The position numbers and the translations under genes are program-made. Below, in pieces: positions 1 through 11,690 of a stretch of DNA of 64,000 bases. The stretch is taken from contig JBANAY010000004.1 of NCBI GenBank assembly GCA_037952775.1, positions 4,216,001 to 4,280,000 on the forward strand, read 5' to 3'. How positions within the stretch are numbered: position 1 is the first letter of the stretch; each line of letters begins with the position of its first letter. The notes under the pieces were generated by a model, which worked only from the letters and a program-made list of their open reading frames with translations, was not told the DNA's origin and made no database searches. This DNA comes from Clonostachys chloroleuca (lineage: Eukaryota; Ascomycota; Sordariomycetes; Hypocreales; Bionectriaceae).

Positions 1-1668
1 ATAATGATAAGTGGCTAAGCCCAGCCATCTGCCGAAGACTGCGTAAGAAAATACGGCGACGACAGATGGAGGAGTGAACCAAGACGACTCCTACCCTCAA
101 AAGGCTATTCCTTCACCATGTCTCGATCTAAATCCAATAGACGAGGACGGTCAAAGGCAACAAGGCAGGATGTTGCCAACGCAAGCTCGTTTCGAAGGTC
201 TATCCATTGGTTCTCACTCCTTTCCACGTGTATTCAATATGTTGAGCAAACAAGGAAATGAACGTTCTTTGCTTCGAGGGAAATCATTGATTGCAATCAC
301 TTGCTACACAATTCCTTTATTATCATAGTCAATGGTTGCTAGAAGCACGGATTCAAACATAGCGTCAATGCAACCCAGAGTTCTTTAATCGGACAAGTAA
401 TTACAGTGCATATGGCTGTAATCCTGTGTCCAGCTATATTGACAAACAATGAATATGCCGCTGCCATGACAGCATCACACCATGGTGATAGCAGAGTGTT
501 GCCCGACATGTACAGTAGCTATATGCAGGATCCCCGAAACAGAAATCAATGAAGTATGCACTTCACGTCACAACTGCTCGCTAGCAAGCACGAGTCATCG
601 TGGAGGGGCACCACTGGACTGCCCGTTCTGCAGCATGGCAAGATGTGAGGGTTGGGGTGCTACGTCGGGGATCCCAGTTGCAGATGCATTGCATAATCCG
701 GCCACAGCTTGATGGAACATAGCGACTGATCCGAGAAATAAACAGACATGAGATTGATAAATGGTCATACTATCAAGGTTCCGAGTCTTCGCGTGCATGC
801 ATGGGCGCATAGCTATGGCAGCACCTGGCTGTGGTGGAGGGACGGATTACTGGGCCTGACCTGCTGAGTTCAATATCTTTTCAATGCTGTAATTGAACAA
901 CAGGCCCATTCTGCCGTAGATCCAGTCCAGCCCGGCCCATCACCCCACCATCATCCACCTCCACCACCAAACCACACCACTAGGTGGGAGTCTACCACAG
1001 TCGCGTGATGCCTCCCCCAGAGACCTAGCACCACCTCCGCCAAACACATCCCACTGTTTCGAAGCGGTTCTACAAATCTACTCCCGGTCACCGCGACTAG
1101 GGGTGCTGTGCTCATAACCCACTAGCCTGCCATTTGACGTCACCCTCCTCCAATTTGACTCCTGCTCTACAGCTACGATTCACCGACCTACCTATCAAAG
1201 CACCCTTCCGCCCTGCTTCTAGCGTGCGCCATCCCTACCTATACATGTCATTGCTGTTTCTCGTTTCGGCCACTAACAGTGCTAGAGATTCGTCAGGGTC
1301 TTCACGTGTCGGTTGCTTAGCCCCGTTGTGCTCGCCCTCGATTCATTGGAGTGCGGATGAGAGACTGACCAGCTGGCCGGCTCATATAAATGAAGCCTGT
1401 GGCCTGTTTTGGTCTGGGAATTTACAGCTTCTGTAAGTTCGCTTGATCAGAAAATCCCCAGTGCCACGTTAATACTGCATTCAATGGCTCTCTGCCATTG
1501 ATTTCCTATCCCTTGCTCCAGACTACTTCATCAGACTGTTTTAGACCCTTCCCCCATCACGTAAACAAGCTCTCCTCCTCAAGCCCCTCAGGCGATTATA
1601 GCCGCCCTCTCATCACAGCATCAGAATTCGCCCACCAATCTTGCTTCCCGTAGTTCAATACTCATTCA
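1..1668. other. gene-free left edge and upstream region of the cofactor C gene
   Basis: No convincing coding sequence was found. The open frames here (for example 1134-1436) are short, have biased composition and resemble nothing I know. The last few hundred bases before 1669 are C- and T-rich, as is common in ascomycete promoters and leaders, and probably hold the promoter and 5' leader of the downstream gene. No tRNA or repeat was recognised. Confidence 0.5.
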
Positions 1669-3051
1669 ATGGCTACTCAGGCCGAGATATCAACCCATCC
1701 CTTGGCAGGGCCCAAGGTACTTTATCGAAGCAGCACCATGGATCCCAAAGAGCGGTTCTACCGCCATTTCCTCGAAAGCGATGCCGGTAAGCAGCAAGTC
1801 CTCACCGTGAATCGTGTTTTTTATTCTTCAACACGCTGGGCAGAGCCTTGCAGAAACTAATTGTACATTTGTCAATTTCTCCCTTGTATCTAGACCTTCG
1901 AGACCAGATAAGCCAACTTGAATCACTGGCCAATGTTGGCGGAGAGCGTCAAGAAGCCATCGATCATATCCTTGCAGGCATCTCAAAACTCCAGAACGAA
2001 GTCGCTGATGCTGCCGACTTCACACCATCCTACGACCGTAAACAGTATTCCGAGGTAGGTGTTCCCTGCTGTCTTGATCCACGGGCTTTTTGCTCACCCA
2101 TCTAGGCCGTGAAAAACATTCAGGATGCACTCAACGAAACCGTCACCAAGATCACGCCCAAGTCGCGGTTCCAATTCAAGCGCACCACCAAGACCGTTTA
2201 CGTCGATATGGGTGCGCCCGAGAACGATCCTCGTTTGAACCCTGGCAGCTTGTCTCGCAAGAACACACTGTCCGAGGACGCTGAGGAGTCATCGGCTGCT
2301 GTCGTGGAGGACACCGTGAGCGAACTCCCTTCTTCTAAGAACTACAATGAGGAGCTCTCGCGGCCCAGTTCCTCGTCTGTGCGCAAGCCGAGTTTCTCTG
2401 CAGCTCGGAGCATCGGAATCACCAACCAAACCGGCCTGCACATCATTCTCCCGTCATCGGCGGCGAGAGCAACGGCCGCGGGGAGCTTGACAGATCTCTC
2501 GGGCTGCATCATCGACATGTCTATCCCAACATCTGGGGGGACAGCTTTCCCTGGGCTTGCTCTGAAAAACATCAAGACAAGCTTGGTCATTGCCGGTCGT
2601 GTGAACGGTCCGGTTCATATCACTGGTGTGGCGGATAGCATCCTAGTCGTGGCAGCACGGCAGGTCAGGATTCATGAGTGCAAGAATGTTGATATTTATC
2701 TTCACTGCGGTAGTCATCCTATCATCGAGGATTGCTCGGGAATGCGGTTCGCCCCCCTCCCAGCATGTTATGTGAGAATCCTTCCCAACCTCGAACCGGC
2801 ACCCCAAGCTGCGCCTGTGTAACCATGCTGACTTTGTTACCTCATAGGTGTCAGAAGCAGAAGAAACGAGTGAGAACCAGTGGGACCAGGTTGACGACTT
2901 CAAGTGGCTCAAGGCAGGGCATAGCCCGAACTGGAGCATTCTCGCAGAGGAAGAAAGACTCAGCCCTGAGGTTTGGACTGGCATCGTACCTGGGAAGCCA
3001 GGTGCCAGCGTTGACGAGATTCTGGCCAAAGTTGGGATTCCACGGACGTGA
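1669..3051 (+). CDS. tubulin-binding cofactor C (TBCC/C-CAP domain protein)
   Basis: Likely tubulin-folding cofactor C, which acts as GTPase activator for beta-tubulin in the cofactor complex that releases native tubulin dimers in the cytoplasm. Four exons fit: 1669-1786, 1894-2054, 2106-2771 and 2848-3051, all joined at GT-AG introns with the frame kept, giving about 382 residues. The N-terminal 110 residues look helical (RFYRHFLES, LRDQISQLESLANV) like the spectrin-like domain of the family. A linker rich in Ser and Glu follows. The C-terminal half is the beta-helical C-CAP/CARP domain, with VAARQVRIHECKNVDIYLHC and the near-invariant IIEDCSG and RFAPLP stretches. The Arg in QVRIHEC corresponds to the catalytic arginine finger of TBCC/RP2 proteins. 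The ATG at 1669 was chosen because it opens the only frame joining cleanly to the second exon. The family call is firm; the cellular role is inferred from the family. Confidence 0.9.
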
Positions 3052-3296
3052 AATTAAACCATCTTGCGATATCTCCCTCTTGCCGTCTAGTTAATTCAAA
3101 TACACTCCTTGACACCGCATATGAAACAACAAGCTATTATGCTTGGTGTAATGCTCCCTTCCCCAGAACGCCGTACATGCAAGTAACCCCCATATTTACC
3201 ATCCCTAGTCAAAATGAACAGTCGGCGGATGTAGAAATGCGGCGAAAGAAACCATTAAAACAATAGAAAAAGTCCCAGGGCGCAGAAAGGCCAGCC

Positions 3297-3755
3297 TCAC
3301 GTCTCCATCCTATCGCCAGTAGGCGCATCATTCTTGCCAAAGGCCAGCCCATCCTCCCTCAGCCTCTCCAGCAGCGCCCTCTGCTTCTCGATGCGCGCCT
3401 CGAGCTCCCTCATCTCGGCGTCCTGCTCGGCGACGGTGCGCGACATGTCGGGGAGGCCGCGGACCTGCTCGCGGGCGCGCTGCAGCTTGTGCTTGATGCC
3501 GTCGGTCGCGTTGGGCACGTCCTTGAAGGTGAGGCGCTTACCGTCGCCCCCCGCCGTCATGGCCGCTGCTGATGGCGTGCTCGTGCTCGTGGGCAGCTTG
3601 GGGGCGCCGGTGGCCGGGTCCTGCTCCTGGTTCTGGAGACTCTCGCGGGCCGTCTCGTGGACCTTTTGGAGGACGTTGTAGAGCTCGGTAAGGACGTCGA
3701 GGGTGTCTGGGGAGAAGGACGGGGGAAGGGCGAGGGGGTGAGGCTCGTTGGACAT
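3297..3755 (-). CDS. Mediator subunit 9-like protein (Med9/Cse2)
   Basis: Single-exon protein of 152 residues if it starts at the ATG at 3755 (MSNEPHPLALPP). An in-frame ATG at 3839 would add 28 Thr/Pro-rich residues that look like translated leader. The N-terminal block (FSPDTLDVLTELYNVLQKVHE) and the C-terminal coiled coil (LPDMSRTVAEQDAEMRELEA, then IEKQRALLERLRE) have the layout of fungal Mediator subunit 9. That small middle-module protein has a short N-terminal helix, a variable linker and a long helical tail containing an LPDM-R-V-EQ stretch. It would act in the nucleus as part of the Mediator coactivator of RNA polymerase II. It converges with the cofactor C gene, leaving about 245 bases between the stops. 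The family call rests on remembered motifs in a short protein; another coiled-coil nuclear protein cannot be excluded. Confidence 0.6.
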   Translation of the reverse strand: MSNEPHPLALPPSFSPDTLDVLTELYNVLQKVHETARESLQNQEQDPATGAPKLPTSTSTPSAAAMTAGGDGKRLTFKDVPNATDGIKHKLQRAREQVRGLPDMSRTVAEQDAEMRELEARIEKQRALLERLREDGLAFGKNDAPTGDRMET

Positions 3756-6700
3756 TTTGGCCGGTGGAATTGGTTTGGTAGGAGAGGATGCAGTGTGTGT
3801 GGTCGTGTTCAAAGCTTGCTGAGCGTGGAGGTGTTGCAAGCCAGAAGGGTCATTTTATCGATCGCACTGTGAAACACTGTGGATCCGTGGAGAATCATAG
3901 TGTTCCGTACAGTGTGAAAGTAACATGGCATGCCGGCACATCGGCTCAGGATCAACAAATGGCTTGCAATCCGGCATAACTTCATCTCCTATCGCTACCT
4001 GGTCATCTTGATTCCCGCTTCCATATCTACATCCCAATTCCCCCTCAAAGAAGACTCAGCAGCAATGAAGCCATCAAACATGTTCGGACTCAATCCCGCA
4101 AGCCACTCCAGCCCGAACTTGATTGCTGCCATCCGCCCGTTGCCACGACGGGCTCAGACGGCGCCTCCAAAGGCTATCACAGGCCGGAGCTCCGGGCGCC
4201 CTGACTACGTCCTAACCTTCTGTTACATGCTCGTCTATCTAGAGGTGGGCTGGCTGTTCACTCTGCTATGGCGCTCGTATGTGAAGCCGGGTGATTGGCT
4301 TGCCTGAGCAACAGAGGTAGCTCCTGCGCACACTTCAGTATCCATGGTCTGCCCGTATTCAGCTATCCCAAGGCGAGGCTGCGGGGCATGAAGCCTTTGT
4401 TCAAGGAGAACAAACACCTGTAATGCTTTAGCACTAGGCCCTCAAGCATTTGAGCTTGAGAGAGCTGCTTGGCAAACGATCCCTTATCTCGCCCATTAAA
4501 AGGTAAGGTAGGATTAGCTACTCCCAAACCATCTAAGCCAGTCTAACATCAATCGCCAGATGCACCAGATAATCGGCTTGCGCTGATGAAATGCACCTTA
4601 GAGGAGCCGCTAAGGAACCCATTTCCGCGATCTAGGTCTTTGTACGACACGGAGAGCCGATATGCATGCATCATTGATGTGAGGCGCGAAATCAATCCCT
4701 CACCTATGCGCACAATCAGCCTCTGGGGTGCCCACGCCACCGAGTCCTAGGTGGTGAGTGTCTCAAAAGTCGCCTTGACCGGGATCCGTTGAAGAGATGC
4801 GTATGCAAGCTCGCGGTTCTAGAACGACTTCCTTGCCCCGAGGTGCAGCTGGATCTGAGTTGGGGCGCAGGGCCTAGAACCTGCGGCTCTCCAGAATTCT
4901 CGCCTCTCTTGAGTTCCAAATCTCGGGGGGCCGCATGAAGTTAGGGAAGCCGCCTTAGCCGCTATGGCCAGCCCCCTTTTGATTGTATTCAGGATATATC
5001 AATCGGCAATTAATGGATGATGGCTATCGAATTGTAAGACGCCTATCGGGTGAAGAGGGTGAAGAGTGGCATCCAGTAGGTAGTTTAAGCTTAAGGCAGG
5101 TAACTTAGCCGTCTACCAGGAACTAACACCCACATCACAAATTACGAGATTAAAAAGACAGTAAAATACATAACCACCCGACTAAAATGCAGCAACTGTG
5201 GCAATGTGAAGAGCGGTTTGATGGAGTGTCAGCCTATCACCAACTGGACCCTAAGAGGGAGCCTCATACACATTATATCGCCTTTTCACAGGGGCAGATA
5301 CTCAGTCAGCCATTACAAGCTGTCCAGAGGATTAGTGATATACATACCATCTAGGGAAGTTACACACGAGGGGCGCGAGAGTACAACTGTGCAGCTCAAA
5401 CAAGACATGGATGGGGTCAGCTTGGGAAATCCCCGTCCCCTTGAAAAAACTTCATCGCCTCAGACGTCTCATGCTGCGAAGATAAGGATGATCTCCCGGC
5501 CAGCATATCTACGATTTGAACGGGAGTGGCACACCCAATCATCGAAAGGCTGTCGCTTTCCAGCAGTTTCGGTAAAGATAGTCGCCTTCCTGATCGTCAA
5601 AGATCGACATCGTGAGACGCTTGCGGGACATCATCAAGCATTTCAAGTACCGATCCTGCAGCAGCCCACAGAGCTTCATTTAAGATAGAACTCGACCGAA
5701 ATATGCTGGAACGATCGAATGACGACATTGTCTGAAGGCGCAGCTGTCTGGGATGCTTCCTTATCCGGCGTGTCAGAAATAACCAACGACGAGGGATACG
5801 GCCATGGCCAGCTGCTCATCAAACGCAGATCACTCGTTGGGAGAGGGTCCGGCTACGTCAGTTGCGGTGGGAAAAGTAAGGATCGTCCAAGGGTCCAGCC
5901 AGGGTTGCTCGCATCCAGGCACCAACTGTCACGGCATTTGCACACTGCACTGCATCATTATAGCCTCCACCATCTACTGTATTGCTGGCTCGGCTCGTCG
6001 GCTTATATAGAGGCACGGAGGGTAATAATATGTCCTCGTATACATGAAATGGCCAGAGCGGTTCCGCGCATTGAAGTGTCTGTCAGAACAACAGAGCTAT
6101 GACGTATGTGGTATCAAGCTGTTAGTTGAGAGGAGAATGGCCCAGGGGACCTAGACCTGGGTAGGAAGCGTGGTAACAGAAATGGGGAGCGCAGGGAACT
6201 GGTGCAGCTTTCGTAGAAGTTTTGGTCAGGTTTTGGACTTGACTGGTGGGGTTTTTAGTGGATCAGAGGCCACAATATGACCTTCTTCCAGGGGGTAAGG
6301 GCAGCCTCTTCGGGGGTGTCCATGGGCGAACAGGGCTGGGGCAATCAAAGCTACGGGGGGCTGCAGTACCGAACACCTCGCCATGTGTCAAAAAATCTTA
6401 TTATGGGGGAGATGCCAGGAGCATCGAGTTTGTCGCTCTCCATCGACCATCGCGACCGCTGTGGCTCTGGTGCCAAATCTTTGATGAGGAGGCGAATTAA
6501 TGGTACCCCAGGGCCCCCCGGTGTGGTGCCACGCCCTGGGACCGCCTGGCGAATGGGAGAGAGCAGACGGTGACAGCGGCTATTCCCAGAGTGGCTCTTC
6601 TGTGGGCCGTGGTGGGGTGACCTAGCAACTTTGTCCCGATGGCTCCTGATCCCAACGTTCCCTGTCAGTCGTGGGAATCGGCACAATGAGCGTGCGATCT

Positions 6701-7511
6701 GCGATTCCTCACTCCAAGTCCTGCCGCCAGCACACGACCCTGGGCCATCGCCCTCCACCATCATGGGATGGCCACTCCGTTTTCTTCTCTTCCATGAATC
6801 GAAATTCAGACATTCCCAATATCTTCAGTCGGAGTCTACCATTCCATTTTGCCTCTTGAAAATCACGTGAGATCTGCAGCAGTCTCCTAAACCATTCAGC
6901 CATTTGTAAGTGGTCTGTTCGTCGTATCGACCAGATCCAGAATCCTTAAACCAATTCATGACCTACGACCCCCTCTCAATCCACCTGAGCGTGTCTGTCA
7001 TTCAATCCTTTATCTAAATCTTCGCGCTCCTTGAATTTCTCGCCGAACCCGGTTCTACTTATTATTTCCAACTCGCGATCGAGCGAAACAGTGCTGGGAG
7101 CTACCGACCAGAAAGCGGTTTCGCACAATCACTTCTTCACGCCTACAGAGCACACCAAATACGAAGCACGGTCGCATCTATAGTACGGATCCAAAAGTGC
7201 AGCTCTTCCTCGCTCGCCGCTGTACTCCACGAGCCGTCGCTGAGATATACGTTCAGCGATACTGAGCTGCGTTGGAATTCGTACGTCCTACAACAGGCGC
7301 ATTGCCAGATCATCGAGCATCGAACCGAACCTGCGACACGAAGTGTCACGACGTTAGGGACGGGCACGATTCCAGAGCATTCCAGTCAAACCGCAGCACT
7401 TTCCGTCTACCCTGTGGCTGGATCCATCGACCAACGGAACACATTCACAAATCATCACGTATCGCGGCCAGTAAGGGAGATAAAAACATCATTTGCGGCA
7501 TCTGAGGAATA

Positions 7512-7525
7512 GATCCGCATCGATC
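7512..7525 (+). promoter_or_regulatory. candidate light-response element upstream of frq
   Basis: The sequence GATCC-GCAT-CGATC fits the GATNC--CGATN pattern, with the same N in both halves. That pattern was described for White Collar Complex binding sites in the Neurospora frq promoter. It lies about 445 bases before the frq start codon. The match is by eye, and the motif is short enough to occur by chance. Confidence 0.4.
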
Positions 7526-7640
7526 GAAGATTTCATTGGGATTGCTCAGTCTTTGAGTTGATGCAGCCCAGTTCAACTGGTGAGTTGTGACACTTGTCGA
7601 GCTATCCGCCGCCTTCTTCGTCATACAACGATTTCTGCAC

Positions 7641-7654
7641 CGATCGATCGATCC
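7641..7654 (+). promoter_or_regulatory. CGATCGATCGATCC repeat, possible GATA-factor/WCC site upstream of frq
   Basis: Three overlapping GATC units lie in 14 bases, about 315 bases upstream of the frq start. GATC/GATCGA-type sequences are what the zinc-finger White Collar factors bind. Together with the element at 7512 this gives two candidate sites 115 bases apart. Function is inferred from position and motif only. Confidence 0.35.
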
Positions 7655-7969
7655 AGCGACCTGCCCAACCAATCAGAGCCCCGCAACCACCAGGTCACAT
7701 CACTGCAAATTCGCACCAAAAGCCAAACACTGCTGAGTTTCAGCGGTCTCGTCGGGTCCTAGCTGACATTGGTTTGCTTATAGGGAGTATAAGCAATTAT
7801 TGAGGTGGAGTCTTCCTTCCCCCTACGTCACAACCGGCAGGGTCTCAGACACCAACCTAGAAATACTGATCCCATCGCAAAGTGCTGGGCAATGATTGCC
7901 AAATAGTACTCATGTTGGCCGACCATCATAGAGCTTCACAATTGTCAGGTTTGATTACATGACCGCAAC

Positions 7970-10956
7970 ATGCCCGATACACAGAATAAGTCTCAAGGGA
8001 CGCAGCCACCACCACTCACAGCCCCGCATGGTCATCCGCTCCCACGACGTAGTTCACCAGGAAATTCGATAACGCTGCAGCATCACCGAGCGACTCGCGA
8101 TGCATCTCTTCGAGCCAGTGCGGGCTCCGTCCCTCCCGGTGGCACCGATACAGCCTCATCCCCTCGACAAGAATCATCTGGTGACAGCCACAACACCAGT
8201 TCAAGCGATCCAAATAAATGGTTCGATCACTCGAACAAGAATCCCACGGCGAACTTTGAAAGTCATGCCATGGATGGTATGATAAATTCTAGACGCGAAC
8301 TTGAACTACACCATTGCTGATCACTTCTAGTTGATCCGCCCTTCTTCCAAAAAGAATCCGATTCGTCGAACGAAGAAAAGCCTTTCCAGCCGCTCCATCT
8401 CGATGCTCCTCAATTCGCTGGCCCCCAGAGCAGCAGCGCCGACGAATATCGCAGCGTGATAGACGATTTGACGGTGGAAATTCAGCGACTGAAAGACCAA
8501 TTGCGACGATACAAGCAAAAGGGACCCGATACGTTGCGCAAGGATAAGCTGTTTGAAATCAAGTTTCATGGCCTGCCGAGGAACAAAAAACGCGAGCTCG
8601 AGGCGACGCTCCGAGATTTCGCAGCGAGTTTGGAAGGTTCGCCTAATGGGTCATCGTCGAAACGACGAGAAAAGACTTCGAAGCACACAAGCCGAAATAA
8701 CATGTATTCGGCTTCGGGTTCAATGTCCAAGCATGCATCGTCGTCTTCAGGTTCCCATGCCCGCCCGGCCGATTCAGCCTATGCCTCGATGTCGACTGGG
8801 GCTAACTCCTCAGGAACCTCTCTGGCACGCCCATCAATGAGTTCCCGAGCGAAATCATCTGAACAGAAAGTGGAGAGCTATCTTCGAGATATCCCTGAAG
8901 GGCTGTACCCTCGGCATGTATTAATGACGGATAAGGAGAGGAAAAAGCTTGTTGTCAGGCGTCTAGAACAGCTCTTCACCGGGAAGATAAGTGGCCGTCG
9001 TTTCCGCCGAAACCAGAACAACGTGCCTCCACAGGCAGGGAATACTTCCCTTCTGGGTGTGGCACCTGATGAGCAGAATCGACCTGTTGTAAATCAACCT
9101 TTAAGTTTGGTGAACCCAGAACTCGCGAGAGAGGCGCGAATCCTTCCTCCCGAGTTGCAGCCTTCTTCAGGAAAGAAAAGCCGTTCTCGTGACAATGGCT
9201 CAGCGTCGAACTCTAATGGAGACCAAACTGAGTCCGGAGGTAATGGGAATAGTAGTGGGAGTGGTCACGCAAACACTTCTCCCACAGGTCCACCTCCTGC
9301 GCCTGACCAGCGTCCCACTCGTCTCACAGACCTCGACCCGGATCGAACGCAAGTTCCTTCCGAGAACATGGATTATATCAAACATCTCGGCCTTGTACCC
9401 CCCGGCTTGCTCAGCGAACCTTCGGAAGACGTGCATCCGGACGCTGAGGGTTGGGTATATCTCAACCTTCTGTGCAATTTAGCACAACTGCACATAATCA
9501 ATGTCACCCCTGCTTTTGTTCGTCAAGCTGTGTCTGAAAAGAGTACCAAATTTCAACTGTCCCCAGATGGGCGCAAGATCCGCTGGCGAGGGGGAGTGAG
9601 GGTACCAAATTCAGTAGTGACAGCTCTGGCGAGAATTCAGCGAACAACAGCATGGATATTGATACAGATAGCTTGGATACTTCTCACAAGCGACAGAAGA
9701 CGGGGCATTCAACTGGAACTGGTGACGACTTATCCGGAAGTTCAAGTAAAAGACTTTCCAACTTTGGACTGCAATATTCGTCCTCAGCGAGTTTTCATTA
9801 CAAACCTATCTTTGTCCATCAAAATTCATCAAATGGGCAACCTTCGATGGACGAAACACTTTCATCTACTGGACCTGTTGATGATAGCAATGTGGACGAT
9901 TCTCGGTGGGGTCAGAGTGGTTCAGGAATGTCAAACCGTCGGAAGAGACGCCAAGACGGCGCCATCATTTATTACAGCGGTGCTCCATTCTGTACCGACT
10001 TGTCTGGGGATCCTGGAGACCTATCGCCGACAACGTATATGCTGTCGAGTAATCAACATACCTCCAGCGGCACTCGTCCAATAACACATCGATCACAATC
10101 AGGGTCATCCTTACCATATCGCCCCTTGAGTGATCTCAAGTGGAGGTTGTCCGACCCCTCTCTAGCCATGGATGTAGATAACGATGATTTTATGCCTGGA
10201 CTGGCGACGGACTTGAGCGACGACGCCAGCGAGATTGACTTGGATCTGGAATGGAGTGCTGATCAGCAGTATTTGGATGTTCATACTTTGGAACCATGTG
10301 GCTTAGGCGGTGTGTTACCCGAAGACCACTTCATGGTAGTCGTAACCACCAAGCGACCGAAGGGTGAATTCGTCTCATCCGCATCCGGGAAGGGTCTGAG
10401 AGACGATGAGATTACAGAGGGGATTATTGGGAGGCTGGCTTCCATGTCGACCTCCTCGCCGGGACCTTTGTCGTCTTTGTCCGGTCAGCCTACCGGGCGA
10501 CCCATAGAGATTGAATATCTGTCAGGGCGCATCAAGCGACTAGCACCTGTGCGGCTTCCCCCGCCAGCCATATTCTTTCCTCCGTTCAGTACAGACACGT
10601 CCGCTGATGACGATGATGAACCGGTCTCGTTTAGTTTCGATGATGATGCAAAGTCATCATCTGAAGAGTTGGCAAGCCGCAAAGCCAACGTTCACCACTC
10701 AGACGACTATCCGGATGGGGTGGATTTGAGCAGCGGCGATGAAGATGGAGAAGATCCAGAGGATGAACCCGACACACTGGGGATGTACGACAGTGTTGCG
10801 AGAGGGAATGGCCCCAGGCGGGCGGGGCGGAAAAAAAAGAGATCTAATAGCGCGGGCATCCCTCTAGCCCATGAGCGGAGCAAAGATCCCCGCGCGGAAG
10901 GATCACGCGTGGGGGGAGTTCTGCTGCCACCGCCAATAGCAGCACCGGCGAGATGA
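7970..10956 (+). CDS. frq: FREQUENCY circadian clock protein (frame break at 9590-9594)
   Basis: FRQ is the negative element of the fungal circadian oscillator. It binds the helicase FRH and casein kinase 1 and represses the White Collar Complex. Exon 1 is 7970-8276 and exon 2 is 8331-10956, joined at a 54-base GT-AG intron. The N-terminus carries the family marks [17 protein letters not shown] and NWF/NKWF-type segments, then [16 protein letters not shown] coiled coil lies at about residues 141-165 ([20 protein letters not shown]), followed by KLFEIK-HGLP and [19 protein letters not shown]. The block [20 protein letters not shown] ends in KIRWRGG, where the frame breaks at a run of five G. 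Family sequence resumes one frame over ([10 protein letters not shown], then KRQKT) and runs to 10956. With one base added the protein would be about 977 residues, against 989 in Neurospora. Basic nuclear-signal-like stretches lie near residues 636 (NRRKRRQ) and 933 (GRKKKR). Identity is very secure; whether the break is real is open. Confidence 0.93.
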
Positions 10957-11690
10957 GTTCGTGAGCTGATATGTTCTCCTCTTCCTGCGATACGCGTCTC
11001 TCTTGATATGTTCAAAAAGCGAGGGGCAATCATCTATCTTACGTTTCCACTTTGCCCTCTTTATTCGATGATTTCTTTACGTTGCCTCAAAGCGCAATGA
11101 GCATATACAAATGGGCAGGCACAAGGGCGGTATTTTCTAGCATGAAAGCTTGGCGTTGGAGATATGGATTTATTATTAAGATGTGATTCCCCCACGAAAG
11201 CAGCCAAAGGAATTGGCTTTGTGTTTTGACTTTGATTTTGCTTTTTCTGGATGTAATTGGGCGCGCTAATGACACGCGTGAGGGGATGATCAAGCATGAC
11301 GGGCTTGCTTGCACCAGGTAAATTGAGAATACAATGTTGATCAAGAACGCTCTCAAAGGTGCCAATAAACGTGTTTAGTAATATTGTAGGTCAACAGCAA
11401 ACTAACGCCAAATATTACATCCAAACTCATTAGGTCCAGGAGGCTCCTGACCTCTATAATGTCTCAGGTAATACAACAATGACGCCTGAGGTTAGTAAGG
11501 TGTTCGTAACCTCACGTGATTATACGCTGTATATTCTAGGTCTGTCGTGGGTCTTACCTTCTATTCATTCTATCACCATGCTCAAATGAATTCAACTTGA
11601 GAGTAAATTAATTTCGTAATTGCTATCTTCTATATCTAGTCATTTTATTCTTATTGAAAAGCGATTGGTTCAACGAGACCATCCGGGAAG
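10957..11690. other. frq 3' region and upstream region of the flavoprotein gene
   Basis: No coding sequence was recognised. It holds the 3' end of frq, A/T-rich sequence from about 11100 to 11400, and the promoter and leader of the gene starting at 11691. The minus-strand open frames here are short and unremarkable. In Neurospora an antisense transcript (qrf) starts 3' of frq; nothing in this sequence shows or excludes one. Confidence 0.4.

Larger units (their letters stand above)
3756..7969. other. 4.2 kb gene-free region upstream of frq
   Basis: No open frame here has a recognisable domain, clean introns or coding-like composition. The longest (5206-5688) reads as compositionally random. 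The part from about 6900 to 7970 is probably the frq promoter and long 5' leader. It contains GATC/CGATC-type repeats, listed separately. The part between about 4400 and 5200 has no recognisable repeat boundary and may be degenerate non-coding DNA. In Neurospora frq has a long, spliced leader with upstream ORFs and extended regulatory DNA, so a large empty upstream region is expected. Confidence 0.5.

Noticed and set aside
1134..1436. 100-codon open frame near the left edge
   Set aside because: Ser/Pro-rich with no family resemblance and in the likely promoter of the next gene.
5206..5688. 160-codon open frame in the region upstream of frq
   Set aside because: No recognisable motifs, no splice partners and composition like random sequence.
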